From NCBI GenBank assembly GCA_039798705.1, contig JBDKFN010000037.1, positions 1-17,452 on the forward strand: a stretch of 17,452 bases of DNA, in the 5' to 3' direction. The DNA is from CAIKLP01 sp039798705. GTDB taxonomy: Bacteria; Bacteroidota; Bacteroidia; Sphingobacteriales; Sphingobacteriaceae. This document shows, piece by piece, positions 1-6,313 of this stretch; position 1 is the stretch's first letter, and every line of letters begins with the position of its first letter. The translations under genes were made by a program, and so were the position numbers. The notes beneath the pieces are model-generated. The model saw only the letters and a list, made by a program, of their open reading frames with translations. It was not told where the DNA came from and made no database searches.

Positions 1-48
1 AACCAAAAGTATAGACAAACCTAGACTTTTTTAGAATTTGAAGAACAT

Positions 49-85
49 AAAAAAAGCGTGCAAAACCTTGATTTTACACGCTTTT
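49..85 (-). terminator. Rho-independent terminator of the tRNA-Ser gene
   Basis: On the minus strand a 9-bp perfect stem (77-85 pairing with 52-60) encloses a loop that can extend the helix by a further A/T-rich segment after a C-A mismatch. It is followed by a run of seven T residues, seen as A at 49-55 on the plus strand. It lies about 25 nt beyond the tRNA 3' end and fits the end of that transcript. Confidence 0.8.
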
Positions 86-109
86 AGACTGCTTTAGACA
101 ATCTGTCTG

Positions 110-194
110 CGGAGAGTGGGGGATTCGAACCCGCGGACCTTTAACAGTCAACAGTTTTCAAGACTGCCGCAATCGACCACTCTGCCAACTCTCC
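110..194 (-). tRNA. tRNA-Ser, anticodon UGA
   Basis: An 85-nt class II tRNA reading UCA codons (and possibly other UCN codons by wobble). The acceptor stem pairs GGAGAGT (194-188) with ACTCTCC (117-111), and the discriminator base at 110 is G, as expected for serine tRNAs. The 7-nt anticodon loop CTTGAAA places TGA at 160-158 with T at position 33, closed by a 5-bp stem with one G-U pair. A long variable arm, typical of tRNA-Ser, precedes a standard T-arm with GTTCGAATC. The 3' CCA is not encoded. The gene has its own promoter and terminator and stands alone. Confidence 0.97.
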
Positions 195-198
195 GCCG

Positions 199-229
199 CA
201 AAAGTACAAAAAGAGTACTCTCTAGCAAA
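199..229 (-). promoter_or_regulatory. Bacteroidota-type promoter of tRNA-Ser
   Basis: On the minus strand TTTG (229-226) is followed after exactly 19 nt by TACTTTTG (206-199). Both boxes match the known Bacteroidota consensus TTTG, 19-21 nt, TAnnTTTG with no mismatch. The -7 box ends only 4 nt before the mature tRNA 5' end at 194. The 19-nt spacer contains the perfect 10-bp palindrome AGAGTACTCT at 212-221. Confidence 0.8.
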
Positions 230-300
230 TTTTTTTTACGAAAAATTATAAATTGCTTATTATCTTGAAGTTAAAATGTGGCTTTGAGGCTTAAAATGGA

Positions 301-816
301 TTATTCTTGAAAGAATAGGGCTTTTAGCTCGGTTGCATCTTGTGCTTTCATTTTTCCTGCCAATACTAAACGCAGTTGTCTCCTTCTTAAAGCACCGTCA
401 TATAATTTCCTTTCCTCATCGGTTTCTACGGTAACCGTAGGCACAGGTATAGGCCTTCCAGTTTGATCAACTGCTACGAAAGTATAATATGCCTCGTTGC
501 TTTTTTCTTTGCGTCCAGAAGGGATGTTTTCAGACCATACATCAATTCTTATTTCCATTGATGAATTAAACGATCTCGTAATTTTAGCATGAATGGTTAC
601 TACATCTCCTAAGCGAATAGGCGCTTTAAAAGAAACATTGTCTACCGATGCAGTTACTACAATTCTATTACTGTGTTTTTGTGCGGCCATTGCTGCTGCA
701 ATATCCATTAGGTGTAACAATCTTCCGCCCATTAAATTATTAAGGGTATTGGTATCGTTGGGCAACACAATTTCATTCATGATAGTATGTGATGCCGAGG
801 CTAATTTCGCGTTCAT
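301..816 (-). CDS. Acyl-CoA thioesterase, hotdog fold
   Basis: A 171-residue cytoplasmic protein of the acyl-CoA thioesterase family (YciA/ACOT-like), which hydrolyses acyl-CoA to free fatty acid and CoA. The family signature is present near the N-terminus: N23, N26/N27, G30-G31 and D38 in the order N..N..GG.LL..MD, with D38 the likely catalytic acid on the central hotdog helix. The segment SVDNVSFKAPIRLGDVV (about 57-73) is the usual strand after that helix. The C-terminal 30 residues are charged and helical. It is the last gene of a three-gene minus-strand unit and starts 9 nt after the ABM gene's stop. The acyl chain preference cannot be read from the sequence. The 3' side (230-300) shows no convincing terminator, only a direct repeat TTAAAATG at 271-278 and 291-298. 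Confidence 0.9.
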   Translation of the reverse strand: MNAKLASASHTIMNEIVLPNDTNTLNNLMGGRLLHLMDIAAAMAAQKHSNRIVVTASVDNVSFKAPIRLGDVVTIHAKITRSFNSSMEIRIDVWSENIPSGRKEKSNEAYYTFVAVDQTGRPIPVPTVTVETDEERKLYDGALRRRQLRLVLAGKMKAQDATELKALFFQE

Positions 817-825
817 ATTTTTTAA

Positions 826-1119
826 TTATAAATTGAATAATACATTTAAACTGCTGGCTTCGGCTTTGCTTGCAAATAAAGCTTTTGTTGCAGGCCAAAC
901 CGATTGAAATAATTCAGAATTTCTATAATTATTTAAATCATTTTCAGAATCCCAAATGGAATAAGTATAGAAAACCGTTGCTTCTGTTTGGCTGTTCCAT
1001 AATTCTAGATGGTTACATCCAGGCATATTTCTAATTTGATCTTTTGACTGTTCAAAAATGCGCAAGAAATTTTCTATTTCTGATGCTATGAAATTCATTT
1101 TAACAATTCTGGTGATCAT
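826..1119 (-). CDS. Antibiotic biosynthesis monooxygenase (ABM) domain protein
   Basis: A 97-residue protein with the ABM dimeric alpha/beta-barrel pattern: strand (MITRIVKMNF), helix (ENFLRIFEQSKDQIRNMPGC), strand (HLELWNSQTEATVFYTYSIW), then a helix with NYRNSELFQSVW. Relatives include YgiN-like quinol monooxygenases and haem-degrading enzymes, but many small members have no known substrate. No haem-ligand or substrate-specific residue is obvious here, so the activity is left open. Its ATG overlaps the stop of the upstream DUF62 gene in an ATGA junction (1116-1119), which suggests translational coupling. The thioesterase follows after 9 nt. Confidence 0.82.
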   Translation of the reverse strand: MITRIVKMNFIASEIENFLRIFEQSKDQIRNMPGCNHLELWNSQTEATVFYTYSIWDSENDLNNYRNSELFQSVWPATKALFASKAEASSLNVLFNL

Positions 1120-1895
1120 AAAAATTGAATTTGAATTTTTTCATTGATTGCTAATGCAAGTAAAGAGCTTGCATTTCCTTTGTTGATGGCAACTTCTAAT
1201 TTGCCTGTAATGCCAAATAAACAGAGCTTTTCACCCTCTGTTACTTCGCTGTATTGCTTACATATTTTAGTAACTTTTTCATTCCTTTTGAACACAATTT
1301 CAAAAGGCCTATTTCTAGCTACACTTTCAAAAATCTCTTTGCTGATATTTGAAATTGCATTGCCGAAATTATCAACATGAATAATACTTCCACGAATAAT
1401 TGAAGGTTCAATTACAGGCTGTATAATGGTTTTATAATTTAAAGAAGTCATTTTTCTGCCAATGATTTCCATTTTACCACCTTTTGCTAAATGGACTGCC
1501 GATTTAGCCAATATGTCTTTGATTGGGAAGTGAACAAAATCATCTTGAATTCTTAAATTGATTTTAACAATTTTTTCAATTTGATTCGCTTCTAGAAATA
1601 AAGTAAATAATCCATTATCTGGACCGATGAAATAATGTCCATTGGCTTTTAAGGCTACAAATTTTGCATCTGTTTGGTAAGAATTATCAATACTCACCAA
1701 ATGAACGGTTCCAGCTGGAAAATGATGGTAAGCGTTTGAAAGTAAAAATGCAGCCTGAATAATTTGATAAGAGGGGATATGGTGTGAAATGTCAACCAGG
1801 TTTGCATCTGGCATAGCGCTTAATATAGAACCCTTTACAGCTGCTAAATAGAAGTCTGTGGTGCCGAGGTCAGTGGTAAGCGTAATTATTGACAT
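1116..1895 (-). CDS. DUF62 family SAM hydroxide adenosyltransferase-like protein
   Basis: A 259-residue protein of the fluorinase/chlorinase/DUF62 family. Studied DUF62 members hydrolyse S-adenosylmethionine to adenosine and methionine using water. Recognisable blocks are ITLTTDLGTTD (4-14), the VDISHHIPSYQIIQAAFLL block (about 34-52), FPAGTVHLVSID (59-70), GPDNG (91-95) and VDNFGNAISNI (174-184), which supply much of the adenosyl pocket. The catalytic triad of characterised DUF62 enzymes is Asp-Arg-His. By alignment from memory, Asp is kept as D70, the Arg position is A77 and the His position is P124, although H122 lies close by. The usual PGVG after Asp is replaced by NSYQ. It is the first gene of the unit and divergent from phoH. 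Confidence 0.87.
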   Translation of the reverse strand: MSIITLTTDLGTTDFYLAAVKGSILSAMPDANLVDISHHIPSYQIIQAAFLLSNAYHHFPAGTVHLVSIDNSYQTDAKFVALKANGHYFIGPDNGLFTLFLEANQIEKIVKINLRIQDDFVHFPIKDILAKSAVHLAKGGKMEIIGRKMTSLNYKTIIQPVIEPSIIRGSIIHVDNFGNAISNISKEIFESVARNRPFEIVFKRNEKVTKICKQYSEVTEGEKLCLFGITGKLEVAINKGNASSLLALAINEKIQIQFL

Positions 1896-1925
1896 TTATT
1901 AATATCTATTTAATATTTATTCCCT

Positions 1926-1933
1926 CAAAATTA
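1926..1933 (-). promoter_or_regulatory. Candidate -7 box for the DUF62-ABM-thioesterase unit
   Basis: The minus strand reads TAATTTTG (1933-1926), a full match to TAnnTTTG, 31 nt upstream of the DUF62 ATG. This would leave a leader of roughly 20-25 nt. No clear TTG is seen at the expected -33 distance, so this is only a partial promoter match. Confidence 0.4.
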
Positions 1934-1984
1934 ATTATTTTAGCAAGAAAGCATTATAAATTTAGCATTATTAATCATAATATC

Positions 1985-2947
1985 TTGAACGAAATCACTT
2001 TTACGCTAGAAGGGATCGATCCTATTGAGTTTTGGGGAATCGACCATGTCAATTTAAATCTTTTAAAGAAAGCTTTTCCTAAACTCAGAATTGTGCTGCG
2101 TGGAGAAGAATTAAAAGCCATCGGCGACGATGAAATGTTGCAACAATTACAAAATAAAATGACCCTTCTAGTGGAACATTTTGAAAAATACAATCAACTA
2201 ACCGAAGGTGATATTCGCATCATTGTTGCCGACTTCAACGATCAAAGTGACAAAGAACAACCTGCTAAATCTTCGCCTGTTTTTGATGCAGAACCTTTGG
2301 TATTTGGACCAAATGGAATAGTGGTAAAAGCACGCACACCCAATCAAAAAGTGATGGTGAAAAGTGCCTTACAAAATGATATATTATTTGCCATTGGACC
2401 TGCAGGTACCGGTAAAACCTATACAGCAGTAGCCCTTGCGGTAAAAGCATTAAAAAACAAAGAGATTAAAAGAATTATTTTAACAAGACCTGCTGTTGAA
2501 GCTGGCGAAAATTTAGGTTTTTTACCAGGTGATTTAAAAGAGAAAATTGATCCATATTTAAGGCCTTTATACGATGCCTTAGACGACATGATTCCTGCCG
2601 ATAAATTAAAATTATATTTAGAAAATAGAACCATTGAAATTGCGCCTTTAGCTTTTATGAGAGGACGTACACTTGATAATGCTTTTGTTATTTTAGATGA
2701 AGGACAAAACGCAACCGATATGCAATTGAAAATGTTCTTAACTAGGATGGGACCAACCGCTAAATTTATCGTTACCGGTGATGTTACACAAATAGATTTA
2801 CCTAAAAAATCAATGTCTGGATTGTTCAATGCCATCACCATATTGAAAAATATACCGGGGATTGATATTATTTACTTAACAGGCGAAGATGTTGTTCGAC
2901 ATAAATTAGTGAAGAAAATATTAGAGGCTTACGGAGATATTCAATAA
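1985..2947 (+). CDS. phoH: PhoH family ATPase
   Basis: A PhoH-like P-loop ATPase, cytoplasmic, from a family linked to RNA metabolism, of 320 residues from the start chosen here. Walker A is GPAGTGKT at 138-145, and Walker B is VILDEGQN at 235-242, with Gly where many relatives have Ala. GENLGFLPGDLKEKIDPYLRPLYD (between them) and a Thr-Gly-Asp (TGD) sensor after Walker B are typical. The open frame extends 32 codons upstream to an ATG at 1889, but that ATG overlaps the divergent DUF62 gene and the extra residues are unlike the family. Homology begins at LNEITFTLEGIDPIEFWG, whose first codon is TTG at 1985, so I choose this TTG start. There is no Shine-Dalgarno sequence. A hairpin follows the stop. 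Confidence 0.93.
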   Translation: MNEITFTLEGIDPIEFWGIDHVNLNLLKKAFPKLRIVLRGEELKAIGDDEMLQQLQNKMTLLVEHFEKYNQLTEGDIRIIVADFNDQSDKEQPAKSSPVFDAEPLVFGPNGIVVKARTPNQKVMVKSALQNDILFAIGPAGTGKTYTAVALAVKALKNKEIKRIILTRPAVEAGENLGFLPGDLKEKIDPYLRPLYDALDDMIPADKLKLYLENRTIEIAPLAFMRGRTLDNAFVILDEGQNATDMQLKMFLTRMGPTAKFIVTGDVTQIDLPKKSMSGLFNAITILKNIPGIDIIYLTGEDVVRHKLVKKILEAYGDIQ

Positions 2948-2964
2948 ATATGTTAATAATTGAA

Positions 2965-2991
2965 GCTTGATTAACGCTTTTTTAATCAAGC
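2965..2991 (+). terminator. 10-bp perfect inverted repeat after phoH, possible terminator
   Basis: GCTTGATTAA at 2965-2974 pairs perfectly with TTAATCAAGC at 2982-2991 around a 7-nt T-rich loop, 17 nt after the phoH stop. No T-run follows the stem on the plus strand, so it is not a classical intrinsic terminator. It may act with other factors, stabilise a 3' end, or be an operator for purC. Confidence 0.4.
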
Positions 2992-2998
2992 AAATTTC

Positions 2999-3006
2999 GA
3001 TATTTG
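2999..3006 (+). promoter_or_regulatory. Candidate -7 box for purC
   Basis: GATATTTG matches TAnnTTTG at all but the first position and lies 19 nt before the purC ATG, just after the inverted repeat. No TTG occurs at the expected -33 distance. The call is tentative. Confidence 0.3.
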
Positions 3007-3024
3007 TAAAAAATAATAATCAAC

Positions 3025-3975
3025 ATGACTGCATTAAAAGAAACATCATTTCAGTTCCCAAATCAAACAAAATTTTACAAAGGAAAAGTGAGAGATGTAT
3101 ATACCATCAACGATGAATATTTGGTAATGGTTGCTTCTGATAGAATTTCTGCATTTGATGTAGTGCTACCAAGAGCTATTCCTTATAAAGGACAAGTGCT
3201 CAATCAAATTGCTGCAAAGTTTTTAGCTGCTACCAAAGACATCATTCCTAATTGGGTGATTTCGGTTCCAGATGCTACGGTTACCATTGGTAAAAAATGT
3301 GATGCTTTTCCAGTTGAAATGGTTATCAGAGGTTATTTAGCAGGACATGCATGGAGAGAATATGCAGCAGGTAGACGCATGGTTTGTGGAGTTAGTTTGC
3401 CTGAAGGTTTAAAAGAAAACGATCAATTACCTTCCCCAATTATTACGCCAACAACCAAAGCACACGAAGGGCACGATGAAGATATTTCTAGGGAAGAAAT
3501 TCTAGCAAAAGGATTAGTTGCTGAATCAGATTATATTCAATTAGAAGATTATACCAGAAAGTTATTTGCTAGAGGTACCGAAATGGCTTTAGAAAAGGGG
3601 CTATTATTGGTTGATACTAAATATGAATTTGGAAAAATTGGTGACCAAATTTATTTAATAGACGAAATTCATACGCCAGATTCATCAAGGTATTTTTACG
3701 CAGATGGTTATGCGCAAAGGCAAGCAGATGCTAAAGAACAAAAGCAATTGTCTAAAGAATTTGTAAGAAGATGGTTAATTGAAAATGGTTTTCAAGGTAA
3801 AGACGGCCAATTAGTTCCTGAAATGAGTGATGAAAAAGTAAAAGAAATTTCAGACCGTTACATTGAATTATATGAAAAAATAACCGCTGAAACATTTGTT
3901 CCTGTTGATAATTCAGCCATTGCAAATAGAATTGAAGCCAATGTATTAGCAGCAATTACACACCTAAAAAACTAA
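3025..3975 (+). CDS. purC: Phosphoribosylaminoimidazole-succinocarboxamide synthase (SAICAR synthetase)
   Basis: This enzyme joins aspartate to CAIR with ATP hydrolysis to give SAICAR in de novo purine synthesis. The 316-residue length matches the longer form of the enzyme. Signatures in order are KVRDVY near residue 20, SDRISAFDVVLP with IPYKGQVLNQI, VEMVIRGYLAGHAWREYAAG (the aspartate/CAIR-binding region), TPTTKAHEGHDEDIS, DTKYEFG, and LIDEIHTPDSSRY with its metal- and ATP-binding acidic residues. It is preceded by a hairpin and a weak -7 box, and the STAS gene begins 2 nt after its stop, so purC, STAS and rnz probably form one transcript. No other purine gene is nearby. Confidence 0.97.
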   Translation: MTALKETSFQFPNQTKFYKGKVRDVYTINDEYLVMVASDRISAFDVVLPRAIPYKGQVLNQIAAKFLAATKDIIPNWVISVPDATVTIGKKCDAFPVEMVIRGYLAGHAWREYAAGRRMVCGVSLPEGLKENDQLPSPIITPTTKAHEGHDEDISREEILAKGLVAESDYIQLEDYTRKLFARGTEMALEKGLLLVDTKYEFGKIGDQIYLIDEIHTPDSSRYFYADGYAQRQADAKEQKQLSKEFVRRWLIENGFQGKDGQLVPEMSDEKVKEISDRYIELYEKITAETFVPVDNSAIANRIEANVLAAITHLKN

Positions 3976-3977
3976 TT

Positions 3978-4364
3978 ATGAAATTCGAAATAGACAAACA
4001 CGAGAAATACGTATTACTTAAACCATTAGATATTGAAGAGTTAAATTCTGAAAAAGCACCTAAGCTGAAGTCGGAGTTTAATGCCATAGATGTGGAAGGC
4101 ATTAGAAATATCATTTTAGATTTAAGCCATGTTTATACGGCCGACGAATCTGGAATTAGCGCAATTTTATATGGTGCTAGAATGTGTCGTAATAATGTAG
4201 GAACCTTTGTTTTGGTTGGTGTTCATGCCGATTTGCAAAAAATATTAGGCTTGTCAACAACAGAAAATTACCTAAATATTGTACCCACCGTAACCGAAGC
4301 AATCGATTTTGTTTTCATGGAAGAAATCGAAAGAGATTTAACCAGCGAATTAGACAATGAATAA
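3978..4364 (+). CDS. STAS domain protein, anti-sigma factor antagonist-like
   Basis: A 128-residue cytoplasmic protein with one STAS domain over about residues 1-112. The family's phosphorylation loop is present as D56-E57-S58-G59-I60, with S58 at the position phosphorylated by anti-sigma kinases in SpoIIAA-type proteins. Strand NIILDLSHVYT (44-54) precedes this loop, as expected. The last 15 residues are strongly acidic. No anti-sigma kinase or PP2C phosphatase gene is in the window, so any partner must be encoded elsewhere. It sits 2 nt after purC and 4 nt before rnz, and its specific role is unknown. Confidence 0.87.
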   Translation: MKFEIDKHEKYVLLKPLDIEELNSEKAPKLKSEFNAIDVEGIRNIILDLSHVYTADESGISAILYGARMCRNNVGTFVLVGVHADLQKILGLSTTENYLNIVPTVTEAIDFVFMEEIERDLTSELDNE

Positions 4365-4368
4365 ATAA

Positions 4369-5283
4369 ATGGGTGTTTTTGAAATCACTGTTTTAGGAAG
4401 TAGCTCTGCAACTCCTGCTTATAATAGAAATCCTTCTGCTCAAATAATCAATTTGAACGAGCATTTTTATTTAGTGGATTGTGGCGAAGCGACGCAAAAT
4501 CAGTTGAATAAATTCAAAATCAAATCTGCTAAAATAGATACCATTTTCATATCACATTTACACGGTGACCATTATTTAGGTTTAGTAGGCTTACTTTCAA
4601 CCTTACACTTGAATGGACGTACCAAAACAATGACCATTGTTGGGCCTCCAGAATTAAAAGACATCATCGATTTACAATTGAAAGTATCGGAAACGCAATT
4701 GCGTTTTCCTATTGATTTTAGGCCAACTCAGGTCGATTATACGGAAGTTGTTTTTCAAAATAACGATGTTATTGTAGAAACAATTATTCTCAACCATCGA
4801 ATTCCAACCACTGGTTTTGTTTTCAAAGAAGTAGCCAGAAAACGAAAAATCAATACAGAAAAATTAACCGAATACGATATTCCTTTAGAATATATTCCTT
4901 TATTAAAAAACGGAATTGACTATTGCGATAAATTTGGTAGAACCATAGCGAATGCTGAATTAACATTTGCCCCTAAAGCTCCAAGGTCTTATGCATACTG
5001 TTCTGATACCATTTATACGGAACATTTTTTAGATCAAATCGAAGGTGTTGATTGCTTATACCACGAAGCAACTTTCTTGCACGAATTAATTGAACGAGCA
5101 AAGGAAACCTTTCATACTACTGCATTACAAGCTGGCACCATTGCTAATAAAGCCAATGTTAAGCAATTAATGATTGGGCATTTTTCTGCTAGGTATAAAG
5201 AATTAGATTTATTATTAGCAGAAGCTAAAACAGCATTTAACAATACAGTGTTGGCAGTGGAAGGGGAGCGTTACACGCTTTAA
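4369..5283 (+). CDS. rnz: Ribonuclease Z (tRNA 3' endonuclease)
   Basis: A metallo-beta-lactamase-fold nuclease of 304 residues, the short RNase Z form. RNase Z cuts tRNA precursors after the discriminator base. The zinc ligands are all visible: H63-x-H65-x-D67-H68 in SHLHGDH, H143, D213 (in YCSDT) and H271 (in IGHFSARY). VLGSSSATPAYNRNPSA at the N-terminus and HTTALQAG near 249 are typical. The segment from about 155 to 185 fits the flexible arm that grips tRNA. The tRNA-Ser in this window lacks an encoded CCA, so it would need this activity. The stop codon directly abuts the stop of the convergent mlaD-like gene, with no nucleotide between. Confidence 0.95.
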   Translation: MGVFEITVLGSSSATPAYNRNPSAQIINLNEHFYLVDCGEATQNQLNKFKIKSAKIDTIFISHLHGDHYLGLVGLLSTLHLNGRTKTMTIVGPPELKDIIDLQLKVSETQLRFPIDFRPTQVDYTEVVFQNNDVIVETIILNHRIPTTGFVFKEVARKRKINTEKLTEYDIPLEYIPLLKNGIDYCDKFGRTIANAELTFAPKAPRSYAYCSDTIYTEHFLDQIEGVDCLYHEATFLHELIERAKETFHTTALQAGTIANKANVKQLMIGHFSARYKELDLLLAEAKTAFNNTVLAVEGERYTL

Positions 5284-6288
5284 TTACTTAGATTTTTTAA
5301 CAGAAGCCGTATCTACTGTTGGTTCTTTGTACTTTTTATTTTTCCCGCCAAATAAAGATAAATGCACGTATCTTTTTGGATTCAAGCGTAAATCAACCAT
5401 CAACTTATCTAAATCTGCAGCTGATTGATTGATGTGATTATACAAAGCCTCGTCGTTAACTAATAGACCTAAGCTACCTTGACCATTATTGATTTTCTCT
5501 GTAATGCTTGCTACTTGTGCTATTGCACGGTTTGCATTGTCGATGGTTGCTATAAAATTGATTTTAGCAATGGAGTCTGAAATTTGATTGACATTGGTTA
5601 AAATGTCTGTGATTTTTTGGTTGTTATTTTTGAGGTTACTTGTAATAGATTCAATATTTAAAGTAATACTTGCAAACCTTGCAGATTGAAATTTAACCAA
5701 AGTATCAATACGAGTAGCAGTTTTTTCAAGTGTTTCAATACTGCGTTTGATACTTGAAAAACTTTCGTCAATGTTATTTCTGAAATTTGGATTCAAGATT
5801 GTTTGAACCGTTACAAGTATAGAATCCATCGTACCTAATAGCTTTTCAGCTTTAGCCTTTACAGGTAAAACCTGCGTATTTACAGACTCAGAGAGGCTCA
5901 TTTCTACATCAGATTGTAGTGTGTCACCTTCTTGATGGTAAGTTCTAGCATCACTAAATAGCAAAACAATTGCTTTAGCACCAAGTAAATCTTGACTTGC
6001 GATTTTAGCGATTGAATTTACTGGAATTTTTAATTCAGGTTGTAAAGTAAGTGTAGCAATAACTTCGCCATTTTCATTTAATGATAAAGCAGTTACTTTA
6101 CCTACACTAAAGCCATTATATAATACTGGATTGGAAACTTTTATGCCATTGATATTTTCATATTTTGCATAATAATCGTGTGTATCGGTGAAGATATCTT
6201 TTCCCTTTAAAAAATTATAGCCAAGTACCAATAAGGTAATAGCAATAACAGTTAATGCGCCGACTTTAGTTTCGTTTGAAATTTTCAC
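5284..6288 (-). CDS. MCE/MlaD family lipid-transport protein
   Basis: A 334-residue MCE-domain protein. Family members form rings that carry phospholipids or other lipids between inner and outer membranes. A single N-terminal membrane anchor (about 9-28) is followed by an MCE domain (about 38-115) containing NGIKVSNPVLYNGFSVGKV and the later SQDLLGAKAIVLLF. The remainder is a long helical region likely to form a coiled-coil shaft. The start is GTG at 6288: an in-frame TAA lies just upstream and no methionine occurs before the anchor. It follows the amidase gene by 25 nt on the same strand. A typical Mla system also needs MlaE and MlaF, which are not in the window. Confidence 0.9.
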   Translation of the reverse strand: MKISNETKVGALTVIAITLLVLGYNFLKGKDIFTDTHDYYAKYENINGIKVSNPVLYNGFSVGKVTALSLNENGEVIATLTLQPELKIPVNSIAKIASQDLLGAKAIVLLFSDARTYHQEGDTLQSDVEMSLSESVNTQVLPVKAKAEKLLGTMDSILVTVQTILNPNFRNNIDESFSSIKRSIETLEKTATRIDTLVKFQSARFASITLNIESITSNLKNNNQKITDILTNVNQISDSIAKINFIATIDNANRAIAQVASITEKINNGQGSLGLLVNDEALYNHINQSAADLDKLMVDLRLNPKRYVHLSLFGGKNKKYKEPTVDTASVKKSK

Positions 6289-6308
6289 AAATGCTTATTT
6301 TCACAAAT
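6281..6308. repeat. 12-bp direct repeat spanning the mlaD-like start
   Basis: ATTTTCACAAAT occurs at 6281-6292 and again at 6297-6308, a 16-nt period with a 4-nt gap. The first copy contains the GTG start of the MCE gene, and the second lies in its leader and overlaps a candidate -7 box. Confidence 0.7.
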
Positions 6309-6311
6309 ATA
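6304..6311 (-). promoter_or_regulatory. Candidate -7 box in front of the mlaD-like gene
   Basis: The minus strand reads TATATTTG (6311-6304), a full TAnnTTTG match within the 25-nt gap after the amidase gene. It would give a leader shorter than about 12 nt, and no TTG is seen at the -33 distance. It may be chance in AT-rich DNA. Confidence 0.25.
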
Positions 6312-6313
6312 GC

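Noticed and set aside
271..298. Direct repeat TTAAAATG (271-278 and 291-298) downstream of the thioesterase gene
   Set aside because: Two 8-bp AT-rich copies are easily expected by chance, with no hairpin or promoter attached.
593..907. Plus-strand open frame of 104 codons across the thioesterase and ABM genes
   Set aside because: It is antisense to two well-recognised genes, has no family resemblance and is best explained as a shadow of their coding bias.
2419..2841. Minus-strand open frame of 140 codons inside phoH
   Set aside because: It is fully antisense to the conserved ATPase core of PhoH and its translation shows no domain.
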